44,062 bases of DNA from Candidatus Hodarchaeota archaeon (GTDB lineage Archaea > Asgardarchaeota > Heimdallarchaeia > Hodarchaeales > Hodarchaeaceae), in contig JAEOSR010000019.1 of assembly GCA_016840285.1 (NCBI GenBank), positions 1-44,062 on the forward strand, in the 5' to 3' direction. Every line of letters begins with the position of its first letter. The stretch's first letter is position 1. Positions 8,737 through 16,760 of this stretch are shown one piece after another. The notes under the pieces are model-generated. The model searched no databases. It worked only from the letters and a program-made list of their open reading frames with translations, and was not told where the DNA came from. A program made the position numbers and the translations under genes.

Positions 8737-9672
8737 TTACCTGATCTCGGATGAACTAGCTAAATAAATTGAAGAAATTATTAAAAAACTCCCTAGTAAT
8801 CCAAAGAATGATAGTACTTCGGCTAAAACCAAGTTTGCAATAATCAATCCAACAATGATATTTAATAAAAGGATAACATTCATTTCTGTTGCTTCGATCA
8901 TTTTACTTGCGTAAATATACAGAATGAATGGTAAAAGCGTGCAAAATACCGCTAAATAAGTAACCGCTATCCATGCTTCTAATTTTAATGATTCAGCACT
9001 AGGGGTTTGATTTAATATCAACATCAAAATACTAACCATTAGTAAAGAGAAAAAATTGGACGAAGCGAATACAGCGGGTGAATTGGCCATTTCTTCAATA
9101 CCCTCTTCTGCTGCTTTCTTGCTAATCTTACTAGACGCTACTCCATAACCACCCCATACAAGTCCTGACACAAGCACTAAAAACGTACTAATAATGAAAG
9201 ACAATGTATCCTCTAAAACTATTATATCAGATGAAACGCTCCAAGAAACGATTAAAGCTCCACTAATCCCTCCAATAACAGCTAATTTTAGTTTTTTAGT
9301 AATTCTCGTCCCTTGAAAATAAGAAGAGAAGATTGGTGTTGAAATTAAATATGTACTCGCTAAAAGAGTAGCTATTGCAGCTGTTGTCCCCACTTGTCCT
9401 AAAAATTGTAAAACATAGGTTGAGCCATTAATTAATCCAAGAAATGCAATGGATCTGTTCTTTAAGAGTTTGAAAATATCATTTCGGATTGGGGTGTAAA
9501 GTAATAGAGGAAGCAATAACAATAAGGCTATCAAAAAACGAAGCCAAAGATAACCAAGTGGAGATAAGGGAGGGGAGAGGATTGATAGTCCAATTTTAAC
9601 AACAGCATATGGTGTTCCCCATAATATTGCTGCAATGAATACTGCAATATATGCGGAAGAACGATTTTCCAT
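8737..9672 (-). CDS. EamA-family drug/metabolite transporter
   Basis: 311 residues forming ten membrane segments, the usual size and layout of DMT-superfamily EamA transporters with two five-helix repeats. Typical features are the early AAILWGTPYAVVKIGL segment in the first repeat, VSGLVWGGYGVASSKIS at the start of the second, and the final LNIIVGLIIANLVLAEVL. Such proteins usually export amino acids or other small metabolites. The gene starts 15 bases after the aminotransferase stop, so the two are almost certainly one transcript. The pairing suggests export of an amino acid or related compound handled by that enzyme; the substrate is inferred only. Confidence 0.85.
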   Translation of the reverse strand: MENRSSAYIAVFIAAILWGTPYAVVKIGLSILSPPLSPLGYLWLRFLIALLLLLPLLLYTPIRNDIFKLLKNRSIAFLGLINGSTYVLQFLGQVGTTAAIATLLASTYLISTPIFSSYFQGTRITKKLKLAVIGGISGALIVSWSVSSDIIVLEDTLSFIISTFLVLVSGLVWGGYGVASSKISKKAAEEGIEEMANSPAVFASSNFFSLLMVSILMLILNQTPSAESLKLEAWIAVTYLAVFCTLLPFILYIYASKMIEATEMNVILLLNIIVGLIIANLVLAEVLSFFGLLGSFLIISSIYLASSSEIR

Positions 9673-9687
9673 CGAGACCCACAGACA

Positions 9688-11028
9688 TTATACCATGAAA
9701 ATAGAAGGTGAATGGGTGCTAGGGATAATTCTTGATTCTCTCTCTAATAGTTTCCCTAGGACTTTTATGCCTTCTGTAATTTTTTCTGGAGATAATAACG
9801 AATAACCTAATCTCATTGAATTTGTTGGCCTTTCTAACTGAATTATTTTTGATTCTTCAGTAACAGCATAACCAGATTGTGGGTAAAAGGCAAATCCAGG
9901 CACGTAAGCCACTCCTTTGTCTATTGCATTTTGAACGAACAACGTAGAATCAAAATCCTGATTACTAGTTTCATACCAAACAAAAAATCCTCCAGTAGGT
10001 TTAGTATAGGAACCATCAGGCATATATTCATCAATCGCGCTAATCATGGCTTTACATCGTTCTTCATAACCCTGACGAATTAATGGAAGATTTAAATCAA
10101 TATATTTCTCGTAATAGCGTGCTAGAATAGCTTGTACAAATTCTGAGGAACATAAATCATAATATCCTTTAGCTTTAACCATAGCATTACGTAAACCTTC
10201 AGGAAGGACGCTATAACCCATTCTAAAAGAAGCTGCTTCTTTTGTAGAAGTTGATAAGTATGCTATTCGCTGATTTTCAGGATCACGTTCTTTTAAAGGA
10301 TGAATGGAATTTCCTTTCTTTCCAAATTGAATTTCTTTATATGCTACATCTTCGACAATTAGCAAATCCTTATAACTAAATACAGTGTCCACTATCTGTT
10401 TTTTTCTATTAAATGAAAGAGTTGTTCCTTTGGGGTTATCTGAATAAGGTATAGTGTAAAGAATTTTAGGAACTTTACCAAATTTTTGTTTACACAGCTC
10501 TACTGCATCATCAATGAATTCAGGTATCAAACCTCCGTCATCTGAAGGAAGAGTGACGATTGTTGCACCAAGTTTCTCTGCAGGTAATAAGAAACCTAGA
10601 TAAGTTGGCCTTGTTGTGAGAATGATGTCTCCAGGATTGATTAAACAGTCATTTATTGCATAAAGTGTTTGTTGGGAACCAGTTGTAATAAGAACATCTT
10701 CCGCAGAACACGAAACATGATCGCGCTTATTGAGCCGTTCTGCTAATATTTCACGGAGTTCAAAATTACCTTCTGTAGCCCCATAGTTGTACTTATTTAG
10801 GACATTACTATCTTTCTGCTTTAATAAGATCCTTTCCTCAGATATTATGTCTTCAATTATCTGATGGAACGTTCCAATTGGAAGAATCCCTGGTTTTCCT
10901 CCGCCAAAATAATACTTAGGAGAAAATCTCAATAAACGACGAATTTCACTTTCAGGAAGTTTTTTGACCCAACCTGCATATTTAAGAGAAAGAGGAGGGT
11001 ATTCAGTTTTTAAGACGTTGCTATCCAT
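9688..11028 (-). CDS. Class I/II PLP-dependent aminotransferase
   Basis: 446-residue fold-type I aminotransferase, related to the 2-aminoadipate/MocR-like group. The PLP environment is visible: YGATEGNFELRE (82-93), TTGSQQ (115-120), the Asn of YSDNPKG (198), Asp227 and Tyr230 in VEDVAYKEI, the Schiff-base lysine in STSTKEAASFRMGY (Lys263), and Arg269 after it. The expected reaction is transfer of an amino group between an amino acid and a 2-oxoacid in the cytoplasm; the substrate cannot be read from sequence. It leads a two-gene operon with the EamA transporter. Its start is 181 bases from the divergent Lrp regulator, which probably controls it. Confidence 0.85.
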   Translation of the reverse strand: MDSNVLKTEYPPLSLKYAGWVKKLPESEIRRLLRFSPKYYFGGGKPGILPIGTFHQIIEDIISEERILLKQKDSNVLNKYNYGATEGNFELREILAERLNKRDHVSCSAEDVLITTGSQQTLYAINDCLINPGDIILTTRPTYLGFLLPAEKLGATIVTLPSDDGGLIPEFIDDAVELCKQKFGKVPKILYTIPYSDNPKGTTLSFNRKKQIVDTVFSYKDLLIVEDVAYKEIQFGKKGNSIHPLKERDPENQRIAYLSTSTKEAASFRMGYSVLPEGLRNAMVKAKGYYDLCSSEFVQAILARYYEKYIDLNLPLIRQGYEERCKAMISAIDEYMPDGSYTKPTGGFFVWYETSNQDFDSTLFVQNAIDKGVAYVPGFAFYPQSGYAVTEESKIIQLERPTNSMRLGYSLLSPEKITEGIKVLGKLLERESRIIPSTHSPSIFMV

Positions 11029-11118
11029 TTCTAATTACCTTCAGTCTAAATAGACGAATATTAATTTCATCTGGATAAATTATGAAAATAGTCACTCTAA
11101 TATAATAATTGATGGACG

Positions 11119-11170
11119 AATGTTTATATATGTCGGGAATTGATTGACAGAAATGTAAAAGTTTATATAG
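11119..11170 (+). promoter_or_regulatory. Divergent promoter region with two TATA-like boxes
   Basis: Between the aminotransferase and the Lrp gene are two TATA-like motifs, ATGTTTATATATGT at about 11119-11132 and GTTTATATAG at 11161-11170. The second lies about 40 bases ahead of ATG 11210 and is the likely Lrp promoter. The first may be a second start or overlap the regulator's own binding site. Confidence 0.5.
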
Positions 11171-11209
11171 AAAAATGGACAAAAAAATTAACTGGAAGAA
11201 TTATCTTTG

Positions 11210-11728
11210 ATGACGAACCTAGATGATATAGATTCAATCGATCGGAAAATTATCACATTAATGAAAAAGAATTCCCGAATGACACGACGAGAAATAGCTG
11301 AAGAACTTGAAGTTTCCCCCCAGACGATTCAAAATCGAGTTAACGCTCTTCAAGACAGGGGGATTATTTTAGGCTATACAATCATCACAAATGAGAAGAG
11401 GCTTGGCAAAGAAATAACAGCTTTCATTCTTGTTTCTCTAGACCGTGCTAGACAAACTTGGGCTCTTACTGAACAACATTTACTACTACGTGAACAGGAA
11501 TTGGACGTCGTTGAAATGCATCACATCACTGGTGATTCTGATGTTATCATCAAAGTTAAAACCCGTAACCTTGATTCTTTGGAACATATTATTCTGAAAA
11601 TTGTTAATCTGCCTGGTGTAGCGCGGTCACGTACTTTGATGTGCCTTAGTTCGTATGAATATGGTTACGAGATGAAACGTGCTGAACCAGAATTAGTACC
11701 ATCTGATCTCCTCTGGAATTTTACATAA
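11210..11728 (+). CDS. Lrp/AsnC-family transcriptional regulator
   Basis: 172-residue regulator. Residues about 5-60 form the AsnC-type helix-turn-helix: DDIDSIDRKIITLMKKNSRM, then TRREIAEELEVSPQTIQNRVNAL and the wing RGIILGYT. The rest is a RAM-like ligand-binding domain: ITAFILVSLDRA, VVEMHHITGDSDVIIKVKT, and LPGVARSRTLM. The family forms octamers that sense amino acids. ATG 11210 is preferred over the TTG three bases earlier. Divergent placement opposite an aminotransferase/exporter operon suggests it controls that operon and itself. The 3' end is convergent with the DUF169 gene, eight bases away. Confidence 0.85.
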   Translation: MTNLDDIDSIDRKIITLMKKNSRMTRREIAEELEVSPQTIQNRVNALQDRGIILGYTIITNEKRLGKEITAFILVSLDRARQTWALTEQHLLLREQELDVVEMHHITGDSDVIIKVKTRNLDSLEHIILKIVNLPGVARSRTLMCLSSYEYGYEMKRAEPELVPSDLLWNFT

Positions 11729-11735
11729 TTAATTT

Positions 11736-12503
11736 TCACATTTTCTTTGCTTCTTCTATGTGATCCTGTATTTGTATAAAAAATTCAGGAGTGCAAAGCT
11801 CTTGTGGGACAGGAATCCGTGAACCAGCTTTGTGAGTTCCTTCCAAACCTTCTTTTACCGAATCAATCTCTCCTAAAGGTATTGAAGCAACTAAATCTGT
11901 GTCTTTAGCTAATCCAAAACGACGATCTCCTAGGCAAGGGATAGAGACTTGCACTTTTCTTGTAAGGAAGACATTTGAAATTGTATCAGCACAGACAGCA
12001 TCACCAAAAGTAGAGATTGTCATTCTACCTCCTTCTCTCCATAAGGCACCCTGAATTATCCTCATTATTTGAGCTGAGTTCCCATAAATCAAAATGAAAT
12101 CGGGATCATAATCAATTCTATGTAAAGCGCCCGAAACGATACCCGAATATTTTCCATATGGAATTCTAGGTATCAATTCTGACGTCTTTTTGGCTCCTTC
12201 TGGAGTTTTATTATATCTTTGAAGAAAAAATTCTCCATCAACAAACCATTTGTAAGGTTGTTCGAACCCCATCGCTATATCTGCAAGAGGACAAATGTTA
12301 TCTTCTTTAGTTAAGCCCATTGTCCACCCATAGTATCTAGAATAGCTGAATATCTGACAAAGAGCGAGTTTCTTTTTTGGTCGTTTTAAGTAGTTAATCT
12401 TGGTTAATTCCTGGTCATCTTCAAGTAGTTTTACTGCGATTGGAAAAGAGGTAAGTCTGAGATACTTATTTAACGTTTGATCTAAATGATTCCACTTACT
12501 CAT
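11736..12503 (-). CDS. DUF169 family protein
   Basis: 255 residues matching the DUF169 family. Family features are the N-terminal LTSFPIAVKLLED segment, the central CQIFSYSRYYGWTM and NICPLADIAMGFE cysteine-containing motifs, the ALHRIDYDPDFILIYGN strand, and the C-terminal VSIPCLGDRRFG block. The function of DUF169 is not established; conserved cysteines hint at metal or cofactor binding. The start ATG is supported by GGAG eight bases upstream and a TATA box about 55 bases upstream. It is transcribed divergently from the QueG-like Fe-S protein and shares its control region, so the two may be related in role. Confidence 0.85.
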   Translation of the reverse strand: MSKWNHLDQTLNKYLRLTSFPIAVKLLEDDQELTKINYLKRPKKKLALCQIFSYSRYYGWTMGLTKEDNICPLADIAMGFEQPYKWFVDGEFFLQRYNKTPEGAKKTSELIPRIPYGKYSGIVSGALHRIDYDPDFILIYGNSAQIMRIIQGALWREGGRMTISTFGDAVCADTISNVFLTRKVQVSIPCLGDRRFGLAKDTDLVASIPLGEIDSVKEGLEGTHKAGSRIPVPQELCTPEFFIQIQDHIEEAKKM

Positions 12504-12558
12504 GTTATTGTCTCCTGTAACAAAATTGATCAGTTGATTTTGGATATTCCGAATAATA

Positions 12559-12568
12559 ATTTATATTT
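12559..12568 (-). promoter_or_regulatory. TATA box of the DUF169 gene
   Basis: The minus strand reads AAATATAAAT with an upstream purine-rich GGA, a typical BRE/TATA pair. It lies about 55 bases before the DUF169 start, with a GGAG ribosome-binding motif in between. Confidence 0.5.
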
Positions 12569-12662
12569 CCTTTGTCAAAGTTATGCTTTCGGTAGTTTTA
12601 AGGGTTGAAATTAATGTCGAGAAAAGTATAATAATACGAATAAATGAAAAATTTTGATATCA

Positions 12663-13370
12663 ATGAAGATGAACAAAGATTATACCGATAATCTAATAGA
12701 TTACACCCTCACACTGGGAGCTACTCTAGCAGGCGTTGCAGAATTAAAATCATTACAATCACTAAAGACACACCCACCAAACCTGTTGAAAAGCTATAAT
12801 TATGCCATTTCATCAGCAGTCGCTATACCAAAAAGTGTGTTTAAACTAATTACAAATAAGAATCCAGGAGAAATTTATGCTCATTATTATAAAACTGCAA
12901 ACGTCCTTCTAGATCAAATAGCATTACGCGTTTCAGAAAAAATACTCCATTATGGTTATTCAGCTCTTGCCATCCCTGCATCTTTGAGTATAGGACAAGA
13001 TAAACTCTTTTCTAATGCTTCACATAAAGCATTTGCTAGAAGTGCTGGCCTCGGATGGATAGGGAAAAATCTCCTACTGATAACACCAAAATTCGGACCA
13101 CGTGTACGACTAGCAACAGTACTGACGAATATCCCATTGAAACATGGAAAACCATTAATGGATCAGAATTGCGGAAATTGTACAAAATGTATTGATGCCT
13201 GTCCAATTGAAGCACTAAAATCCAATGAATTCGAAGGATATCCAGTAAGAAGAGAAGATGTATTTGATGCGAAGAAGTGTCATACAAGGCTGGAAAAAAT
13301 CAGTAAAATGGAATTCATAGGTGTTTCTATTTGTGGAGTGTGTATCAAGGTATGTCCAATAGGAAAATAA
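12663..13370 (+). CDS. QueG-like protein with two 4Fe-4S clusters
   Basis: About 235 residues, related to the 4Fe-4S domain proteins around epoxyqueuosine reductase. The N-terminal part resembles DUF1730: a block with SAVAIPKSVF, then GLGWIGKNLLLITPKFGPRVRLATVLT. Two clusters follow: CGNCTKCIDACP (CX2CX2CX3CP), and a lone Cys in KKCHTRL combined with CGVCIKVCP. It lacks the C-terminal HEAT-like extension of bacterial QueG, so it may be a different corrinoid- or iron-sulfur-dependent oxidoreductase. I use ATG 12663 rather than the TTG at 12654; ATG 12669 is also possible. A second member of this group is at 36047. Confidence 0.75.
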   Translation: MKMNKDYTDNLIDYTLTLGATLAGVAELKSLQSLKTHPPNLLKSYNYAISSAVAIPKSVFKLITNKNPGEIYAHYYKTANVLLDQIALRVSEKILHYGYSALAIPASLSIGQDKLFSNASHKAFARSAGLGWIGKNLLLITPKFGPRVRLATVLTNIPLKHGKPLMDQNCGNCTKCIDACPIEALKSNEFEGYPVRREDVFDAKKCHTRLEKISKMEFIGVSICGVCIKVCPIGK

Positions 13371-13498
13371 AATTCTTCCCAAGAATATATTATCAGAAAG
13401 AATAATTTCCCTAGAATATCTTTTAACACTTATTTCGAATTTTCTATTAAAAAAGTAGAAAAATTAAAAATCTGATTCCCCTATTAGAGTACTCCCCT

Positions 13499-13509
13499 TA
13501 AGGAGAAGA
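13499..13509 (+). promoter_or_regulatory. Ribosome-binding site of the GTPase gene
   Basis: TAAGGAGAAGA stands shortly before the TTG start at 13517 and supports it. The preceding CTCC could pair with GGAG, with a six-base loop, possibly masking the site; this is speculative. Confidence 0.4.
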
Positions 13510-13516
13510 GAAAATT

Positions 13517-14464
13517 TTGGAAGACGTGTCTGAAAAACGAATCCCCATTGCTATTGTAGGTCTAGAAAATGCTGGGAAGACGACATTGGCAAAACGATTG
13601 CAAACAGGTAAATTCGTTCCCACTATAAGCCCGACTCAGGGACTAGATATAGAATCAGTAGAAATAAAGGGAAGCCTTTTCCAACTCTTTGATTTAGGAG
13701 GACATATTTCATTTCGGGAAATGTTTTGGAAAACTTATGTGCAATTATCCCAAGGAATCATATTCGTTATTGACTCAAGTGACACCAAGAGGTTTGATCA
13801 AGTGGGTGAATGGTTTTGGAAATGCCTTAAGTGGAATCACACAGCTCCTATTTTAGTACTGGCAAATAAGTCAGATCTGGCTCATATTGAACTAACTGAA
13901 TTAATGCAGAAAATAAAATTAGATCAACTTCCCCAAGAAAACCCACAACGATCTTTTCGGATTTTTGAGGTCTCAATGAAAGAAGGTACAAATATAGATG
14001 AAGCTATTCGATGGTTCTCTGAAAAAATCATCCCAATTCTTACCCAGAAGAAAGTTAAATTAATTGGCATTTATTTGTACCTTCCCACTGGTATCCCAAT
14101 TGCATCCCATCGATTCACAAAAACAGGGGAAGAATTCGACCAGGATATGGTTCCTGGTTTCTTATACGCCCTTGATCAATTTGCCAGTGGTGTCATCGGC
14201 CCTAGTGAGGGATTAAATTCGATATCTACTGAGCATGGCCGAATCTTAACCGTTAAGCGAGAAGGAGTAATGTGTGCTATCGTAACTGACAAAGAATCTG
14301 ATCCTATAACTTCACGTATAATTGCAGAGTCATTTCTAACTTATGTTGAAGCCTCTTTTGCTAAAAGCATTAAGATATTCCGGAAAAAAGGGAAAATCCG
14401 GTTTCCAAAAACCTTGATTGTAGATTTCTTAAACCAAGAATTTGCTCAAAATATAATTTTCTAA
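13517..14464 (+). CDS. Sar1/Arl-type small GTPase fused to a longin/roadblock-like domain
   Basis: 315 residues. The GTPase domain (about 8-185) has every G motif: GLENAGKT (15-22), switch I SPTQG with Thr40 (Arl2/Arl3-like), DLGGH (59-63), NKSD (117-120) and a G5-like VSMKEGT. His63 replaces the usual catalytic Gln, as in eukaryotic Sar1. The C-terminal part (about 190-315) begins with GIYLYLPTGIPIASHRF and reads like a longin- or roadblock-type alpha/beta domain, the kind often attached to Asgard GTPases. No amphipathic myristoylation-type N-terminus is obvious. It leads a tight cluster with a zinc-ribbon protein and a membrane protein, which suggests membrane recruitment. Start TTG 13517 has an AAGGAG upstream. 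The GTPase assignment is firm; the C-terminal fold is an inference. Confidence 0.88.
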   Translation: MEDVSEKRIPIAIVGLENAGKTTLAKRLQTGKFVPTISPTQGLDIESVEIKGSLFQLFDLGGHISFREMFWKTYVQLSQGIIFVIDSSDTKRFDQVGEWFWKCLKWNHTAPILVLANKSDLAHIELTELMQKIKLDQLPQENPQRSFRIFEVSMKEGTNIDEAIRWFSEKIIPILTQKKVKLIGIYLYLPTGIPIASHRFTKTGEEFDQDMVPGFLYALDQFASGVIGPSEGLNSISTEHGRILTVKREGVMCAIVTDKESDPITSRIIAESFLTYVEASFAKSIKIFRKKGKIRFPKTLIVDFLNQEFAQNIIF

Positions 14465-14543
14465 TTTCTCGAGTCGAATTACGAACATTGATATGTAATT
14501 ATTGATCCCTAGGATCTGGTTGTTTTTTGGAGCTCCATCCCAA

Positions 14544-15521
14544 ATGAAGGTGAAATGTCAAGCTTCATGCAGTAAGTGCTATCATGAAAAAGGGAGAATT
14601 CAGGAATATGATGTTAATGATTTAATCTGGTTCTGTACAAGCTGTAAAAAGAATTTTTTGTGTGAGATTGGAGTAGCGCAAGGTTATAATCATGAGGGGA
14701 AGGTAATGTACTCATGCAATATTTGTGGAAGGCCATTAATCAAAGAAGAAGTTGATAAATCCATTATCAAAAAGAGCTCAGTTCCAGGGAAACGTACTAA
14801 GACAGAAGACATCTATCATAACCTTATGGGAACAAAAGAGAAAAGAAAAACAAAAAAAAGATGGTGGAAAAAAGCAGGTAAGGGTGTAACAGCATTATCC
14901 AGTTATGAACAGTCACAAATAAGTGAATTATGCGATGTTAAGGGTTTAAAAATCCCTTTAATCATAGAATTTATTAGTAGCTTTGATATGAACAATCCTC
15001 AGGATTATCAAGATAGCAGGGATATTCGTGATTTATTATCTAGTTTAGCACAAGAGAACCCCACTATTATCCCCTTTTTATACTCATCCTTAATTGAATT
15101 AGATTCACAACTAGATGCTTTTAAATTACGATTTGCAGTATTTTGTTCTTCACAAATGTCAGGAAAAATAAAAGAAACATCAACAATGGCTGAAGGTTGT
15201 GATTTCAAAATAATTGATTCATCAGGGAATGAAACATGGGTTTACTGTATAGAAGAGGACATAGACATCGATAACTTGGAAAAACTAGCGAATAGAGTTT
15301 TTAATGTTAACTTTGAGGAATTTCCGAATCTTAAGAGAGTTTTTCTTACAGCAAAATCATTCTCATACCTTGCTAAGGGTTTATTATCAAAATATCAGAC
15401 TGTCGTAACTGGAATTGATACCCCGTCTAATGAGAGTTCAAAGGAATTATGGCAAACAATTCCCTTAGTATTGTGGCAACCAATACCAGGAAACACCAAT
15501 TTTCAAAATGCTTCACTTTAA
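14544..15521 (+). CDS. Zinc-ribbon protein of unknown function, GTPase cluster
   Basis: About 325 residues. The N-terminal 65 contain three Cys pairs: CSKC, CTSC and CNIC, plus CQASC, consistent with one or two treble-clef or ribbon zinc sites. A basic linker (KEKRKTKKRWWKK) follows. The remainder (about 120-325) is a mixed alpha/beta region without a recognised motif; IDIDNLEKLANRVFNVNFEE and the following VFLTAKSFSYLAKGLL look like an alpha/beta fold. ATG 14544 is preferred over TTG 14502 because GGAG lies 11 bases before it and the cysteine domain starts at once. It lies between the GTPase and the 4-TM gene with short gaps, so co-transcription is likely. Function is not known. Confidence 0.7.
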   Translation: MKVKCQASCSKCYHEKGRIQEYDVNDLIWFCTSCKKNFLCEIGVAQGYNHEGKVMYSCNICGRPLIKEEVDKSIIKKSSVPGKRTKTEDIYHNLMGTKEKRKTKKRWWKKAGKGVTALSSYEQSQISELCDVKGLKIPLIIEFISSFDMNNPQDYQDSRDIRDLLSSLAQENPTIIPFLYSSLIELDSQLDAFKLRFAVFCSSQMSGKIKETSTMAEGCDFKIIDSSGNETWVYCIEEDIDIDNLEKLANRVFNVNFEEFPNLKRVFLTAKSFSYLAKGLLSKYQTVVTGIDTPSNESSKELWQTIPLVLWQPIPGNTNFQNASL

Positions 15522-15545
15522 TAAAAGAAAATCTTTAGAAGATAA

Positions 15546-16079
15546 TTGGCCCTGCAACAAAAACTCTTAGAAGACATGGAGTGCTATCAGATGATTGAGG
15601 AAAGAAATAAAAATCTATATTTACCCGATATTATTGCTTTCTTTCTCCCTCAAGTCGGTTTTATAGCATATCTATTACTCTTTATTAATTTTGATCCTTC
15701 TTCAAATCGAGATTGGAATTTAATGATATACTTGTTCTGGATTATTCTTGCGATTCCTGGATTAATTAGTGGCCTTCTGACCCGAAATTCAACAGATGGA
15801 TTTGAAACCACGTTTCTCAGTGGGATCATACTGTTTTCAATTCTAGCTAATGGTGGATTAATAATCATCCAAGGGTTTTTTTTTACATATTTCATTATAT
15901 TTGTGATTTCTGGTATCATTATTGGATTTTACACAGGTTGTTTTGGTTATATGGGAGGAAGGATTGGAAAAAAAGCATTTTCCTATTCTCGGCCGAGTGA
16001 GAAAAAATCACCTTTTGATCTACTTAAGAGATTATTCGAAAAGATAATCTCTACAAGGATAAAAAAATCAAAAGAATGA
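15546..16079 (+). CDS. Four-TM membrane protein, GTPase cluster
   Basis: 177 residues with four membrane segments (about 28-47, 59-78, 88-108 and 112-134). The last two are rich in Gly and include GIIIGFYTGCFGYMGGRIG. A strongly basic cytoplasmic tail closes the protein (FEKIISTRIKKSKE). The long N-terminal region before the first segment is charged. The start may be TTG 15546 or the in-frame ATG 15576; neither has a clear ribosome-binding site. The gene lies 24 bases after the zinc-ribbon gene and overlaps the next small ORF by four bases (ATGA). It could be the membrane anchor on which the upstream GTPase acts. Family not recognised. Confidence 0.65.
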   Translation: MALQQKLLEDMECYQMIEERNKNLYLPDIIAFFLPQVGFIAYLLLFINFDPSSNRDWNLMIYLFWIILAIPGLISGLLTRNSTDGFETTFLSGIILFSILANGGLIIIQGFFFTYFIIFVISGIIIGFYTGCFGYMGGRIGKKAFSYSRPSEKKSPFDLLKRLFEKIISTRIKKSKE

Positions 16080-16234
16080 AAAGGGTCTTACTTTTTGATA
16101 TCCAGATTTTGATGATCCCTTATATTATGGCTCCTCCAACCTCTTTATGGAAAAACAAGTCAATTTTCAGTGACTATTCAGTTCCCGAGGCATTCAAAGA
16201 GAATTACTATTTCCGTAATAAGAAGTCTTTTTAA
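16076..16234 (+). CDS. Possible 52-residue small protein
   Basis: A 53-codon reading frame starts at the ATG of an ATGA overlap with the preceding stop codon, a typical arrangement for translational coupling. It begins MKRVLLFDIQILMIPYIMAP, weakly hydrophobic, then turns polar and aromatic, ending NYYFRNKKSF. It could be a small membrane-associated partner of the cluster. The next ~100 bases stay open in another frame and contain a Thr-rich run (TETTTTTS), so this could also be the remnant of a decayed surface-protein gene. No homologue is recognised. Confidence 0.35.
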   Translation: MKRVLLFDIQILMIPYIMAPPTSLWKNKSIFSDYSVPEAFKENYYFRNKKSF

Positions 16235-16357
16235 GATCAATTGGAGGACCTTCTCCTGCTATCAAGTAGATTCAGGTAATCAGAGTAATACCGAAACTAC
16301 AACTACAACCAGCATATATGGGAAGGGAACAAAAATACGCTAACCGATATAGTAACC
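16235..16357. other. Spacer with possible gene remnant
   Basis: About 120 bases between the small ORF and the PadR promoter. In one frame the bases from 16236 to about 16343 are open and read like a Thr-rich stalk, without a start codon. I see no RNA gene and no clear terminator here. Confidence 0.25.
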
Positions 16358-16381
16358 TATATATTGAGTTATATATTCAGC
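16358..16381 (+). promoter_or_regulatory. Tandem 12-base repeat with TATA box, PadR promoter/operator
   Basis: Two adjacent 12-base units, TATATATTGAGT (16358-16369) and TATATATTCAGC (16370-16381), match at 10 of 12 positions. The second TATATATT is about 27 bases before ATG 16397, so the message is probably leaderless. The doubled motif is also a plausible autoregulatory site for PadR. Both roles are inferred. Confidence 0.5.
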
Positions 16382-16396
16382 TATAGATAGAGTTGA

Positions 16397-16756
16397 ATGT
16401 ATTTGTCAGACGATCTCCTCCTCCAAAAATGGCAAACGGAATACAAGAAAGGATTTTCAAAACCTCTTATTCTATTTACCCTTGCTGAAATTGGGAGAAG
16501 TTATGCGTATCTTCTTACAAAGAAGATCTTGGAATTTACAAATGGAGAAATCTCTATTGCAGGTTCCAACATCTATCCTATGCTCGCAAAACTTGAGGAG
16601 GATAAATTGATAGTCAGTCAACTTGATGAGAGCGAGCGAAAGTTCTATAAGCTAACTGAGAGTGGAAAAGGATTCCTAAAACAGCTGGAAAAATCCATAA
16701 AAGAATTCAATGAGATCATGCTTGATTTAACCGATAAAAAGAAAGGAGATACATAA
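16397..16756 (+). CDS. PadR-family transcriptional regulator
   Basis: 119 residues, the common size for small PadR repressors. The winged helix runs through LILFTLAEIGRSYAYLLTKKI, then the NIYPMLAKLEEDKLIVSQ recognition helix and strand, and the wing KFYKLTESGKGFL. A short C-terminal dimerisation helix follows. The first gene of a five-gene run, it is followed after four bases by the RDD gene. PadR proteins commonly repress the export systems next to them and respond to a small hydrophobic ligand, so it is expected to control 16397-23473. ATG 16397 fits a leaderless transcript from the TATA box at 16370. Confidence 0.88.
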   Translation: MYLSDDLLLQKWQTEYKKGFSKPLILFTLAEIGRSYAYLLTKKILEFTNGEISIAGSNIYPMLAKLEEDKLIVSQLDESERKFYKLTESGKGFLKQLEKSIKEFNEIMLDLTDKKKGDT

Positions 16757-16760
16757 GAAA

